A stretch of DNA of 10,392 nucleotides. Source: Chromatiales bacterium. Lineage in GTDB: Bacteria > Pseudomonadota > Gammaproteobacteria > SZUA-140. The notes below the pieces were generated by a model. The model made no database searches and was not told where the DNA came from. It worked only from the letters and a program-made list of their open reading frames with translations. How positions within the stretch are numbered: position 1 is the first letter of the stretch; the number at the start of each line of letters is the position of its first letter. Where the stretch lies: positions 1 through 10,392 of the forward strand of contig JAITWN010000084.1 of the NCBI GenBank assembly GCA_031285245.1, in the 5' to 3' direction. Of this stretch, positions 1 to 7,500 are shown in pieces. Made by a program: the position numbers and the translations under genes.

Positions 1-1040
1 GCTCATCGCTCGGCATCATCAGCCAGGTAGCTCTCATCGGCGAAATCGCTAACACGATGGTGCAGGAACACGGCGATCTAATAGACGGCTCCCAAGGCAT
101 CACCCCACGTGACATCACAGAATGTAGTAACCCCGCGCCCGACGGAGTAAGCAACAAGATCAACTATCAGGTCATCAGCGCAGGGAACCCGATACCTGCG
201 GGCAGAGAGCTATACATCCATCTCTCGGAATGTGCGACCAAAGGCGTAACCCTGAATGGTGACATTCATATCGCCAATCTCACCGACTACAGAAAAGACG
301 AATCCGGTTGGTATATCGAGGCAGACATCTACCTCGGACCACTTCAGATTCGCACCGAAAACGGCACCGAGACTTCGTTCACCAACCACATGCATTACAT
401 AGTGAGCAGACAGAGCACTAGCATGACGACAACGCTCGATATCTCAGTTGATAAAGATGCTGGCGTCAGCGGAGGGCTTAACGCACAAGCCTATACGGGC
501 TCCGTCGAGACCGCCACCGAATGCGTCAATTACCAGCTCAGACCATTTCGAATCGCATCCACTTTTGACCCCGCGAGCGCTAACAAATATAAAATTGCTG
601 TAGAACCGCACGTAGAAGCAGGAAGCGAAACCAAGCTTGCGGACATACTCATACGCTATGTCACTCCCTCCTGCGGCACCCTGGACAAGCCCAGCGATAG
701 CAGCAAAGCTACCAGCCCGGAAATCCAGCTAATCGTCAAGACCGATTCACAGGCCGGTTCGGGGGTGCAGAATACAGCGGCGCCGGTGGAATGGAAGGAC
801 GGCCCCCCGTCAACCTATGCTGATTTTCCCGTCGCAGGAGGAATCTCACTTACCGCAAACTGTGCTCTCACTACTCGCACCAACTGCGGTAGTGTCCTTG
901 CCTTGATAGGTGCAGGCAACTCGGTAGGTCCCGGTCTCGTTAGCCTCGCCATCAGCTATGAAGACCCTGAGACCAACGTGCTCTTGGGGCCTGTCCGGCG
1001 AGACGTCCTCTGGTCCGAGCTGCTCAACCCACTCCCATAG
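1..1040 (+). CDS. Hypothetical, probably exported protein (5'-partial)
   Basis: I do not recognise this protein. The reading frame is open to the left edge, with its first full codon at base 3. The first ATG (57) has no Shine-Dalgarno, and the residues before it look protein-like (LGIISQVALIGEIAN), so the true start is probably outside the window. About 345 residues are visible, ending in TAG at 1038-1040. The sequence is rich in Thr, Ser, Asn and Gly with alternating hydrophobic stretches, which suggests beta structure. It has no obvious membrane segment. Six cysteines occur in short, similar contexts (TEC, SEC, TEC, PSC, ANC, TNC), an even number compatible with disulfides in a periplasmic or surface protein. 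No catalytic motif is visible. It is separated from the next gene, tRNA-Arg, by about 290 bases and ends just before a hairpin. That it is coding is fairly sure; the exported location is inference. Confidence 0.7.
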   Translation, partial: SSLGIISQVALIGEIANTMVQEHGDLIDGSQGITPRDITECSNPAPDGVSNKINYQVISAGNPIPAGRELYIHLSECATKGVTLNGDIHIANLTDYRKDESGWYIEADIYLGPLQIRTENGTETSFTNHMHYIVSRQSTSMTTTLDISVDKDAGVSGGLNAQAYTGSVETATECVNYQLRPFRIASTFDPASANKYKIAVEPHVEAGSETKLADILIRYVTPSCGTLDKPSDSSKATSPEIQLIVKTDSQAGSGVQNTAAPVEWKDGPPSTYADFPVAGGISLTANCALTTRTNCGSVLALIGAGNSVGPGLVSLAISYEDPETNVLLGPVRRDVLWSELLNPLP

Positions 1041-1054
1041 CCTTGAAGCAATTC

Positions 1055-1085
1055 GTCGCACTGCGCATTGAAAGCGCAGTGCGAC
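1055..1085. terminator. Perfect 12-bp inverted repeat, possible terminator
   Basis: GTCGCACTGCGC at 1055-1066 is exactly complementary to GCGCAGTGCGAC at 1074-1085, with a 7-base loop (ATTGAAA). It starts 15 bases after the stop of the hypothetical gene, where a terminator would sit. No T-run follows on either strand, so it may be Rho-assisted, an mRNA 3'-end stabiliser, or a member of a dispersed repeat family. The rest of 1086-1284 shows nothing I can support; minus-strand ORFs there look spurious. Confidence 0.4.
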
Positions 1086-1284
1086 AATAACCTCCTGGTC
1101 TTCCCTGCACCTACGCGCTATGAGCAGGTGAGGCACCCCAAACGAACAGGCCTCCTTCACACACAGCAGGCTGCCCCGGAAACAAAACCGCAGAAGTGAA
1201 CAGAAAACAAAGAAAACCTGGCGAAACCATTGCCAGCCTTGAAACAAAGGCGATCCCGTTTGAAATTATCCGCATGCGTTATTC

Positions 1285-1313
1285 TTGACGCCTCGTTACC
1301 CGACGTGGATAAT
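1285..1313 (+). promoter_or_regulatory. Sigma70-type promoter of tRNA-Arg
   Basis: A -35 box TTGACG (1285-1290; 5 of 6 consensus) is followed by a 17-base spacer and a -10 box GATAAT (1308-1313; 5 of 6). The tRNA gene begins 17 bases after the -10 box. The bases between are GC-rich (TGGCCGC), resembling the discriminator of stable-RNA promoters under stringent control; that last point is inference. Confidence 0.75.
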
Positions 1314-1330
1314 TGGCCGCTTCCGCAGTT

Positions 1331-1407
1331 GCGCCCGTAGCTCAGTTGGATAGAGTATCTGGCTACGAACCAGAAGGTCGGGAGTTCGAATCTCTCCGGG
1401 CGCGCCA
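1331..1407 (+). tRNA. tRNA-Arg (anticodon ACG)
   Basis: A full cloverleaf is visible. The acceptor GCGCCCG (1331-1337) pairs with CGGGCGC (1397-1403), followed by discriminator G1404 and an encoded CCA (1405-1407). The anticodon stem TCTGG/CCAGA encloses loop CTACGAA, giving anticodon ACG (1365-1367), whose wobble A is normally deaminated to inosine to read CGU, CGC and CGA. The T-arm contains TTCGAAT. The gene has its own strong promoter and lies convergent to the DUF1269 gene. In Pseudomonas and relatives a tRNA-Arg(ACG) follows tRNA-Ser after csrA on the same strand; here the two tRNAs are about 7.5 kb apart and oppositely oriented. Confidence 0.96.
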
Positions 1408-1468
1408 CAATCTTCAAGCCGCGAAGTTCTCAAAATTTCCCTAAGGCCCTTGTGCGCGCCACTACCAT

Positions 1469-1978
1469 CTAGTTTGCTGAGCTTTCAGGGACTGGCACAC
1501 CAGCAAGTGCATCGCGTAGCGCCTGTTCGCGCGTGTGATTGAGCGAAGTCTTCAGTATCGTGCCGCCCGTGCCACTGACCGCTTCCAGCACCTTGTCGCT
1601 GGTCATGCTTTTGACCAGGAGGAAAAGCGCCGCATTACCAGGCTGGAGACTGGCGGCGAGGTCTTTCATGAAGGCATCATTCACGCCGTAATCAGCCAAG
1701 GCGCCACCGAGCGCACCTACCGCAGCGCCGATCGCCAAGCCAAAAATAGGCATCAGGAAAATCGCGCCAATCAACAGCCCCCAGAATGAGCCTGAGGCCG
1801 CGCCCAACGCTGTCGTGCTCAAGATCTGATTGAGCTTCACCTTGCCCTTGTCATCCCTGACGGCGATCGCCGCATCGCCAAGATCGATCAGATACTCTTT
1901 CTGCAATGCGAACAGCTTTTTCCGCATCTCTTCCGCGCGCGCCTCGGAAGGGTAAACAATGGCAATGAGGTAAGACAT
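1469..1978 (-). CDS. DUF1269 domain-containing membrane protein
   Basis: The product is 169 aa. The N-terminus MSYLIAIVYP and a Gly/Ala-rich hydrophobic region at about residues 55-95 (around WGLLIGAIFLMPIFGLAIG) are typical of the DUF1269 family, small membrane-associated proteins of unknown function. The hydrophobic region probably forms one or two membrane passes. It is followed by a soluble stretch (YGVNDAFMKDLAASL, then NAALFLLVKSMTSDKV), also characteristic. The start was set at 1976-1978 rather than the in-frame ATG 14 codons upstream, because AAGGAG lies 7 bases before the chosen ATG and the family starts there. It is the last gene of the minus-strand operon, 48 bases after the PPK2 stop, so it is probably cotranscribed with the kinase and the ArsR-type regulator. 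No function is known from sequence; a stress-related role is inferred only from its neighbours. Confidence 0.87.
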   Translation of the reverse strand: MSYLIAIVYPSEARAEEMRKKLFALQKEYLIDLGDAAIAVRDDKGKVKLNQILSTTALGAASGSFWGLLIGAIFLMPIFGLAIGAAVGALGGALADYGVNDAFMKDLAASLQPGNAALFLLVKSMTSDKVLEAVSGTGGTILKTSLNHTREQALRDALAGVPVPESSAN

Positions 1979-2026
1979 GGGAGATCTCCTTTTCTTCACC
2001 CATTTGAATGCATAGACCAACCTCGC

Positions 2027-2932
2027 CTACGCCAGAAAGTTTGGGCCAGCGCCGACAATGCCCTCATCGATGAGACCAATCGCCTCTTTATCTTTGCCCT
2101 CATATTCGAGGGCATGCAGCAAATGGCGCATGACGTTGAGACGAGCACGCGCTTTATCATTCGCGCGGACCACAACCCATGGCGCTTCTTTGCTATGCGT
2201 CTTATGGAGCATCTCGTCACGCTTGTCCGTGTAGTCGTCCCACTTATTGAGCGCAGCGATATCCATGGCAGAAAGCTTCCAGATCTTACGCGGATCATGA
2301 CGGCGCTCATGGAAGCGCTTGAGCTGCATTTCCTGGCCGATATTGAGCCAGAATTTAAAAAAGAAAATGCCCTCTTCAATGATCTCCCGCTCAAAACGTG
2401 GCACCGCTTCCAGGAAAACCTTGTGCTGCTCAGGCGTGCAAAAACCCATCACCGGCTCGACACCCGCGCGGTTATACCAGGAGCGATTGAACAGAACAAT
2501 TTCGCCCGCTGACGGAAAATGAGCGATGTAGCGCTGAAAATACCATTGCCCCGCCTCGATCGAAGTCGGCTGGACCAAAGCGACAGCTCGCGCTGATCTG
2601 GGATTGAGATATTCGCGGATGACCTTGATCGTACCGTCCTTGCCCGCCGCGTCACGTCCCTCGAACAGCGCCATAAGCCGCTTGCCGCTCTCCTTCAGCC
2701 AGAACTGCACTTTGACAAACTCGATATGAAGTTTGCGCAGCTCCTTTGCATAGAGCCCAGAATCAAGCTTGTCCTTGTAGGGAAAGTGATCAGACATGAG
2801 CGCGTGGTCCGCGATCCAATTGGGAAGCTTGGGGTTGTCGATATCGAAAACACGCGTCTTATTCTTGATTGTCAGGCTAACCGGCTCGATCCCATCGAGC
2901 CTACCGCCCCCCCCTTTTAGCTCTTCGGTCAC
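2027..2932 (-). CDS. ppk2: Polyphosphate kinase 2 family protein
   Basis: The 301-aa product is a full-length single-domain PPK2, a cytoplasmic enzyme that transfers phosphate between polyphosphate and nucleotides. In most characterised members it makes NTP from NDP, or the reverse. Visible motifs are Walker A EGRDAAGKDGT (residues 91-101), then GQWYFQRYIAHFPSAGEIVLF (129-148, shown in part), the Walker B/lid segment FNRSWYNRAGVEP (148-160), and KFWLNIGQ (193-200) with HERRHDPRKIWKLS (208-221). The Walker B Asp is Asn149 here (FNRS instead of FDRS); I recall both in the family. The start is GTG (2930-2932), overlapping the regulator's TAG by one base (TAGTG), with AAGGA 9 bases upstream inside the regulator gene. 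This implies translational coupling. An A4G8 run lies at codons 6-9. Substrate class (NDP or NMP) cannot be assigned. Confidence 0.93.
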   Translation of the reverse strand: MTEELKGGGGRLDGIEPVSLTIKNKTRVFDIDNPKLPNWIADHALMSDHFPYKDKLDSGLYAKELRKLHIEFVKVQFWLKESGKRLMALFEGRDAAGKDGTIKVIREYLNPRSARAVALVQPTSIEAGQWYFQRYIAHFPSAGEIVLFNRSWYNRAGVEPVMGFCTPEQHKVFLEAVPRFEREIIEEGIFFFKFWLNIGQEMQLKRFHERRHDPRKIWKLSAMDIAALNKWDDYTDKRDEMLHKTHSKEAPWVVVRANDKARARLNVMRHLLHALEYEGKDKEAIGLIDEGIVGAGPNFLA

Positions 2933-3291
2933 TATGTAGGTTCCTTGGTTGGCGTTTGATCGGTGGCCTCCATAGGCGCGCAGAAATAGTCATGCAGAAC
3001 TTGCATCAGCGCATCTGCCATAGGATGCTCGATGGCATAAAACAGCGTCCGATGGTCGCGCCGCACGGAAACAATGCCTTCGGTCCGCAGCTTGGCGAGA
3101 TGTTGGGACATGGACGTTTGCGCAATCCCCGTCGCAGTAATCAATTGAGTAACCGACCGCTCTCCACCAGAGAGCTGGCACAAGATTATCAATCTATGCG
3201 GGCTTGCCATCCCTTTTAGAAACTGTGCCACCCGCTCGGCGTGTGGCTCCATGTCTTTGGCAATTTCCGTTGAGAATCTAGGTTTTTTCAT
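2932..3291 (-). CDS. ArsR-family winged-helix regulator, BigR/SqrR-like
   Basis: This 119-aa protein is the usual size for the ArsR/SmtB family of dimeric repressors. Helix-turn-helix and wing are visible: SVTQLITATGIAQTS then recognition helix TSMSQHLAKLR (about 46-69) and wing VSVRRDHRTLFYAI (74-87). It lacks the classic ELCVCD metal site of ArsR/SmtB. It does have Cys38 (in LIILCQLSGGER) and Cys104 (in LHDYFCAP), 66 residues apart. That spacing and the ILCQL context match BigR, SqrR and YgaV, which sense persulfide or oxidants by cross-linking two cysteines; a sulfide/redox signal is therefore inferred. The gene leads the operon with PPK2 and DUF1269 and faces the RND operon, the usual position for a local autorepressor. 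ATG at 3289-3291 has no clear Shine-Dalgarno, and a -10-like TACAAT (rc of 3300-3305) sits so close that the mRNA may be nearly leaderless. Confidence 0.9.
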   Translation of the reverse strand: MKKPRFSTEIAKDMEPHAERVAQFLKGMASPHRLIILCQLSGGERSVTQLITATGIAQTSMSQHLAKLRTEGIVSVRRDHRTLFYAIEHPMADALMQVLHDYFCAPMEATDQTPTKEPT

Positions 3292-3330
3292 TTTTCATTA
3301 TTGTAATATCATGAATTAATGAATTGTTCG
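3292..3330. promoter_or_regulatory. AT-rich divergent promoter/operator region
   Basis: Only 27 bases separate the two divergent start codons. The region is very AT-rich compared with its surroundings. TTCATTA (3294-3300) and TAATGAA (3317-3323) form an inverted repeat, TTCAT/ATGAA (3294-3298 and 3311-3315) another, and ATGAATT occurs twice in direct orientation (3311-3317 and 3319-3325). ArsR-family repressors bind AT-rich imperfect palindromes of this kind, so this is the likely operator. A weak plus-strand promoter TTTTCA-N17-ATTAAT (3292-3297, 3315-3320) would start transcription near 3327, favouring the efflux gene start at 3346. On the minus strand TACAAT (rc of 3300-3305) is a -10 candidate. 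Box assignments are tentative. Confidence 0.5.
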
Positions 3331-4494
3331 TTGAGATTGCCGCCTATGGCGAAGCACGATAAAGCGATCATAAGCGACATCCCGAGATGGTTTCCATGGC
3401 GGGTATCGCGTAGTAGCAAGGCGGCCGCACTCAACACTGCTGGTGCGATCGTTGCGGCAACGCTGATTCTCAGCGGGTGTGATGAGCATCATCAACCCAT
3501 AGCGCCAGCATCTACTGCGCCCGCCCTAGAATCCATTGTTGTAACGCCAGTACAAATGTCTCTCGAACGACACTGGAATGGTGTCGTCGAAGCCGTGAAT
3601 CAAGCCACCATCGCGGCGCAAACGGCTGGCCGTATCGTTGAAATACTCCACGACGTCAACGATTTCGTGCCTGCAGGAGCAGTTTTGCTGCGCCTACACG
3701 CCACCGAGCAGCATGCTGGATTGTTGGCAGCGCAGGCCACTTTACGCGAGGCAACGGCGCGTGAAGAGGAAGCGCAAACTCAGTACCAGCGTATCGCCGC
3801 GATGTATGAGCGCAAGGTGGTACCAAAAGCCGCACTTGATGATGCTGCGACAACGCGCAATGCGGCGCAGGCGCGATTGACGGCAGCGCACGCCGCCGTG
3901 GACAGTGCACGCGAAGGCGTTTCTTATACCGAGGTGCGGGCGCCTTATGCGCTGGTGATAACCCAGCGCCTGGTGCAAGTGGGTGAAACAGCAAGCCCCG
4001 GTAAGGAGCTACTCAGCGGTTTGTCGCTACAACACCTGCGAGTCAATGTAGATATTCCACAGTCCGCTGTAGTGCAAATCCGGCGCCTCAAGCAGGCGAC
4101 CGTAGAAATCGGTGCGCAACGCATCACGGCAACGCGGGTTACGGTATTTCCGGAAGGCTCCGTTCCATCCAGCACATTTCGCACTCGGCTCGATCTGCCA
4201 GCAAATGCGACGGATCTGTATCCCGGCATGTGGGTGAAAACGAGTTTCACCCTGGGAGAGATCGAACGCCTACTGGTGCCTCCCGGTGCACTGGTAGAGC
4301 GTAGTGAGCTCACCGCCGTTTACATCATCAATCCGAACGGACGCACCTCCATGCGCCAAGTCCGCCTGGGTGAACGCTTCCAGCAAGGTGTCGAAGTCCT
4401 AGCCGGATTGGTCGCTGGCGAGCGCGTGGCCCTTGATCCCGTAGCCGCCGTCAAAGCGCTGCAACCTGCGCCAGCGGCATCAAGATTGCCATGA
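3319..4494 (+). CDS. RND efflux membrane fusion protein (lipoprotein, HlyD/AcrA type)
   Basis: The product is a periplasmic adaptor linking the inner-membrane pump to an outer-membrane channel. A lipoprotein signal is visible: hydrophobic stretch (AGAIVAATLI) then lipobox LSGC with Cys54. The order then fits the family: first half of the barrel and lipoyl domain (AAQTAGRIVEILHDVNDFV, about 98-116), a long Ala/Glu/Gln-rich coiled-coil hairpin (about 128-200), the second lipoyl half (SYTEVRAPYALVITQRLVQV, about 201-220), beta-barrel (LRVNVDIPQ onward, with YPGMWVKT) and a membrane-proximal domain ending near 385. Length (391 aa) is normal. The start is uncertain: neither ATG 3319 nor the in-frame ATG 3346 has a good Shine-Dalgarno, and 3319 overlaps the presumed operator. 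It is followed by the permease after 72 bases. No outer-membrane factor gene is present. Substrate is not predictable. Confidence 0.9.
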   Translation: MNCSLRLPPMAKHDKAIISDIPRWFPWRVSRSSKAAALNTAGAIVAATLILSGCDEHHQPIAPASTAPALESIVVTPVQMSLERHWNGVVEAVNQATIAAQTAGRIVEILHDVNDFVPAGAVLLRLHATEQHAGLLAAQATLREATAREEEAQTQYQRIAAMYERKVVPKAALDDAATTRNAAQARLTAAHAAVDSAREGVSYTEVRAPYALVITQRLVQVGETASPGKELLSGLSLQHLRVNVDIPQSAVVQIRRLKQATVEIGAQRITATRVTVFPEGSVPSSTFRTRLDLPANATDLYPGMWVKTSFTLGEIERLLVPPGALVERSELTAVYIINPNGRTSMRQVRLGERFQQGVEVLAGLVAGERVALDPVAAVKALQPAPAASRLP

Positions 4495-4519
4495 GACCGC
4501 TGCAATACCCGAGGATGTC

Positions 4520-4570
4520 ATGAAACACTGGCCGTCCTGCTTCAGGGGCTGCGCGAGTAGCCGTGAATGA
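4520..4570 (+). CDS. Possible 16-codon leader ORF upstream of the RND permease
   Basis: An ORF of 16 codons (MKHWPSCFRGCASSRE) starts at ATG 4520-4522 with GAGG (4511-4514) five bases upstream, a better ribosome site than the permease itself has. Its TGA (4568-4570) overlaps the permease ATG (4567-4569) as ATGA, the classic arrangement for translational coupling. It contains two cysteines (CFRGC). It could be a coupling or regulatory leader peptide, or a chance ORF in a 72-base gap. No family is recognised. Confidence 0.4.
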   Translation: MKHWPSCFRGCASSRE

Positions 4571-7500
4571 AGCATGAACTCGGTATCAGTGGGCGGATCG
4601 CGCGCTACTTTCTATCCAATCCACTCTCTCCTCTGATTGCGCTCACCTGCGTACTGCTCGGACTGTTCGCAGTTCTCGTCACGCCGCGTGAAGAAGAGCC
4701 GCAAATCGATGTCACCTTTGCCGATGTGTTCGTGCCATTTCCCGGAGCGTCCGCAGAGCAAGTCGAGAGCTTAGTCGCCTTCCCCATGGAACAGATTTTG
4801 GGCGAGATTTCTGGCGTCGAACATATCTATTCGGCGTCGAGCCCAGGGCTTGCGGTGCTAAGTGTGCAGTTCAAAGTTGGAGAGCCGCGCACCGATGCGG
4901 TGGTGCGGCTTTATAACGCCATTTATTCCAATCAGGACTGGCGACCCGAGGGTAGCGGTATTCTTCAACCTCTCGTCAAACCCAAGGGCATCGATGATGT
5001 TCCCATCATGACACTGACGCTGTGGACGCAGGATTCACAGCGCGGAGCCCATGAACTAGGACAAGTGGCACGCTCGATCGAGACTGAAATCAAACGCATC
5101 CCCGGCACCCGCGATGTGTACACCATCGGCAGTCCGGCAAGCTTGGTCAAAGTTCAGCTCGATCCACCGCGACTCGCAGGACATGGCTTAACGATCGAGG
5201 ATCTGACGCGCGCGCTGCAAGCCGCCAATATCGTGCGCCAAGCTGGCGCACTGGTGGGCGATAACCAAGTGACTCCCGTAACAGCCGGAACATTTCTCGC
5301 CACACGAGAGGATGTTACCACTGTGGTGGTTGGCGCGGATCACGGTAAACCAGTATTCCTCGAAGAAGTGGCCGAGATATCCACACGCCCCAACGAGCCA
5401 GATTCCTGGGTGTGGCTCGGAACCGGTCCGGGAGCTGCCACAAAAAGCTTACCAGACATTACCCACGCACCAGCGGTAACACTGGCGATCTCGAAGAACC
5501 GAGGCATCAGTGCCAGCGTGCTAGCCCGGCAAATCATGCGCTGGGTAGAGCAGTTGCGCGGCACTTACATTCCAGACGGCGTGGAAATAACAGTTACGCG
5601 CAACTATGGACAGACCGCCAACGACAAGGCGGTGAAGCTGATTGAGAAACTCGCGTTCGCAACGATATCCGTGGTCCTGCTGGTCATGTTGACCATGGGG
5701 CAACGCGAAGCGCTGGTGGTGGGAGCGGCAGTGACCGTGACACTCGCCGCGACCTTGTTCGCTTCATGGGCGTGGGGATTCACCATCAATCGTGTGTCCT
5801 TGTTCGCGCTCATCTTCTCCATTGGCATTTTGGTAGATGATGCCATTGTGGTGGTGGAGAACATTCATCGCCACAGGCAGCTGAACAGATCAACTGCCGG
5901 CAGCTCCACATTCAACGAGCTGATTCCACTCGCCGTAGACGAGGTGGGCGGCCCCACTATCCTAGCTACCTTGACCGTGATCGCGGCACTGCTGCCCATG
6001 GCGTTTGTGAGCGGCCTCATGGGTCCCTATATGAGCCCCATCCCTATCAATTCCAGCATGGGCATGCTCATCTCATTGGTAATCGCCTTGGTGCTAACAC
6101 CATGGCTGTGCCGTCGGCTCTTGGGTAGGCATAGAGAAGATACCGCCAGCGCAAAACCTTCCGCATATGAATCGGCGTTAGCTAGATTTTTTGAGCGCGT
6201 GGTACGCCCTTTCCTGACCGGGCCTACTGCGCGCAAACGGCGCCATAGGCTGTATTGGGGAATTTTTGCAGCCATCGTCATCGCGATAAGTCTGGTGGCC
6301 ATGAAGCTGGTGGTGCTGAAAATGCTGCCCTTTGACAACAAATCCGAATTTCAGATCGTGGTTCATCTACCGGAAGGCTCCACGGTGAATACCACTGCGC
6401 GCATGCTCGATGAGCTGACGCATGTCATCGAGCAAGTGCCCGAAGTCAGCGATTACCAGGTTTACGCCGGCACCGCCGCGCCCATCAACTTCAACGGTCT
6501 GGTCAGGCAGTATTACCTGCGACAGGCGCCGGAGCTCGGAGACATTCAAGTCAATTTGATCGATAAGAGCCAGCGCAGTCGCAGCAGTCACCAGATTGCC
6601 ACAGCCGTGCGGCCTGCTCTGGCGGACATCGGTCGCCAATACTACGCATCGATACAGGTGGTTGAAGTGCCGCCAGGACCACCGGTGCGGGCGCCCATCG
6701 TCGCCGAAATATATGGCATGCCTTACGCCGAGCAACAACGGCTGGCGCAACAAATACGCGCCGTATTCGATAGCACGCGAGATGTGGTGGACGTAGATGA
6801 CAGTGTCGAAGCACCCTCGCCACGCTTGATCGTGGAAGTCGAACGCCAGAAGGCGGCGCTCTTTGGCATCTCACAGCAACAGCTGGTCAATGCGCTGCAA
6901 GTGGGTTTGCAAGGCGCGGATGTAAGTTACATCCATCAAGGACGCGAACGCGATCCGATCCCGGTGCGCCTGCAATTGCCCACGGCCGACAAAGCACAGC
7001 TCGAGCGCTTGCTCGCGCTCGAAGTCCGTGCGGATAGCGGCGCACGAGTAGCGCTATCTGAGTTGGTACGGGTGCGAGAGCTGGCATGGGATAGCACGAT
7101 TTATCACAAAGATCTGTTGCCCGTGGTCTATGTAACTGGCGATACAGCCGGCCCACTCGACAGTCCTCTCTACGGCATGTTTGGCATGGTGAAACAACTG
7201 TCGCGCCAGCCTCCCGAAGGCGTGCCAGTGGCACAACATTTTGTGAGTCAGCCGGAGAGTCCCGATGCGCGCGCACTCAAATGGGGTGGTGAATGGCAGA
7301 TCACCTATGAAACCTTCCGCGATATGAGCATCGCCTACTTGGTGGGACTGGTGCTCATTTATCTGTTGGTGGTAGCACAATTCGGCTCCTATGCGCTGCC
7401 ACTCATCATCATGGCGCCGATTCCACTGACCATTATCGGAGTGATGCCCGGCCATGCCTTGCTAAGCGCGCAGTTCACCGCCACTTCCATGATCGGCATG

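Noticed and set aside
846..1247. Minus-strand ORF of 133 codons
   Set aside because: It overlaps the plus-strand hypothetical gene and the hairpin, has low-complexity Cys/Arg-rich translation and no plausible domain.
1157..1417. Minus-strand ORF of 86 codons containing ARPERFELPTFWF
   Set aside because: It is antisense to tRNA-Arg; this peptide pattern is a well-known artefact of translating tRNA genes.
1979..2020. Fourteen-codon N-terminal extension of the DUF1269 protein
   Set aside because: The inner ATG has AAGGAG at good spacing and matches the family N-terminus; the extension contains that ribosome site.
2114..2512. Plus-strand ORF of 132 codons opposite ppk2
   Set aside because: It is a shadow of ppk2, which has clear family motifs; the opposite translation has none.
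3656..4313. Several minus-strand ORFs opposite the membrane fusion protein
   Set aside because: They are shadows in a GC-rich gene, rich in Arg/Pro/Ser and without recognisable domains or ribosome sites.
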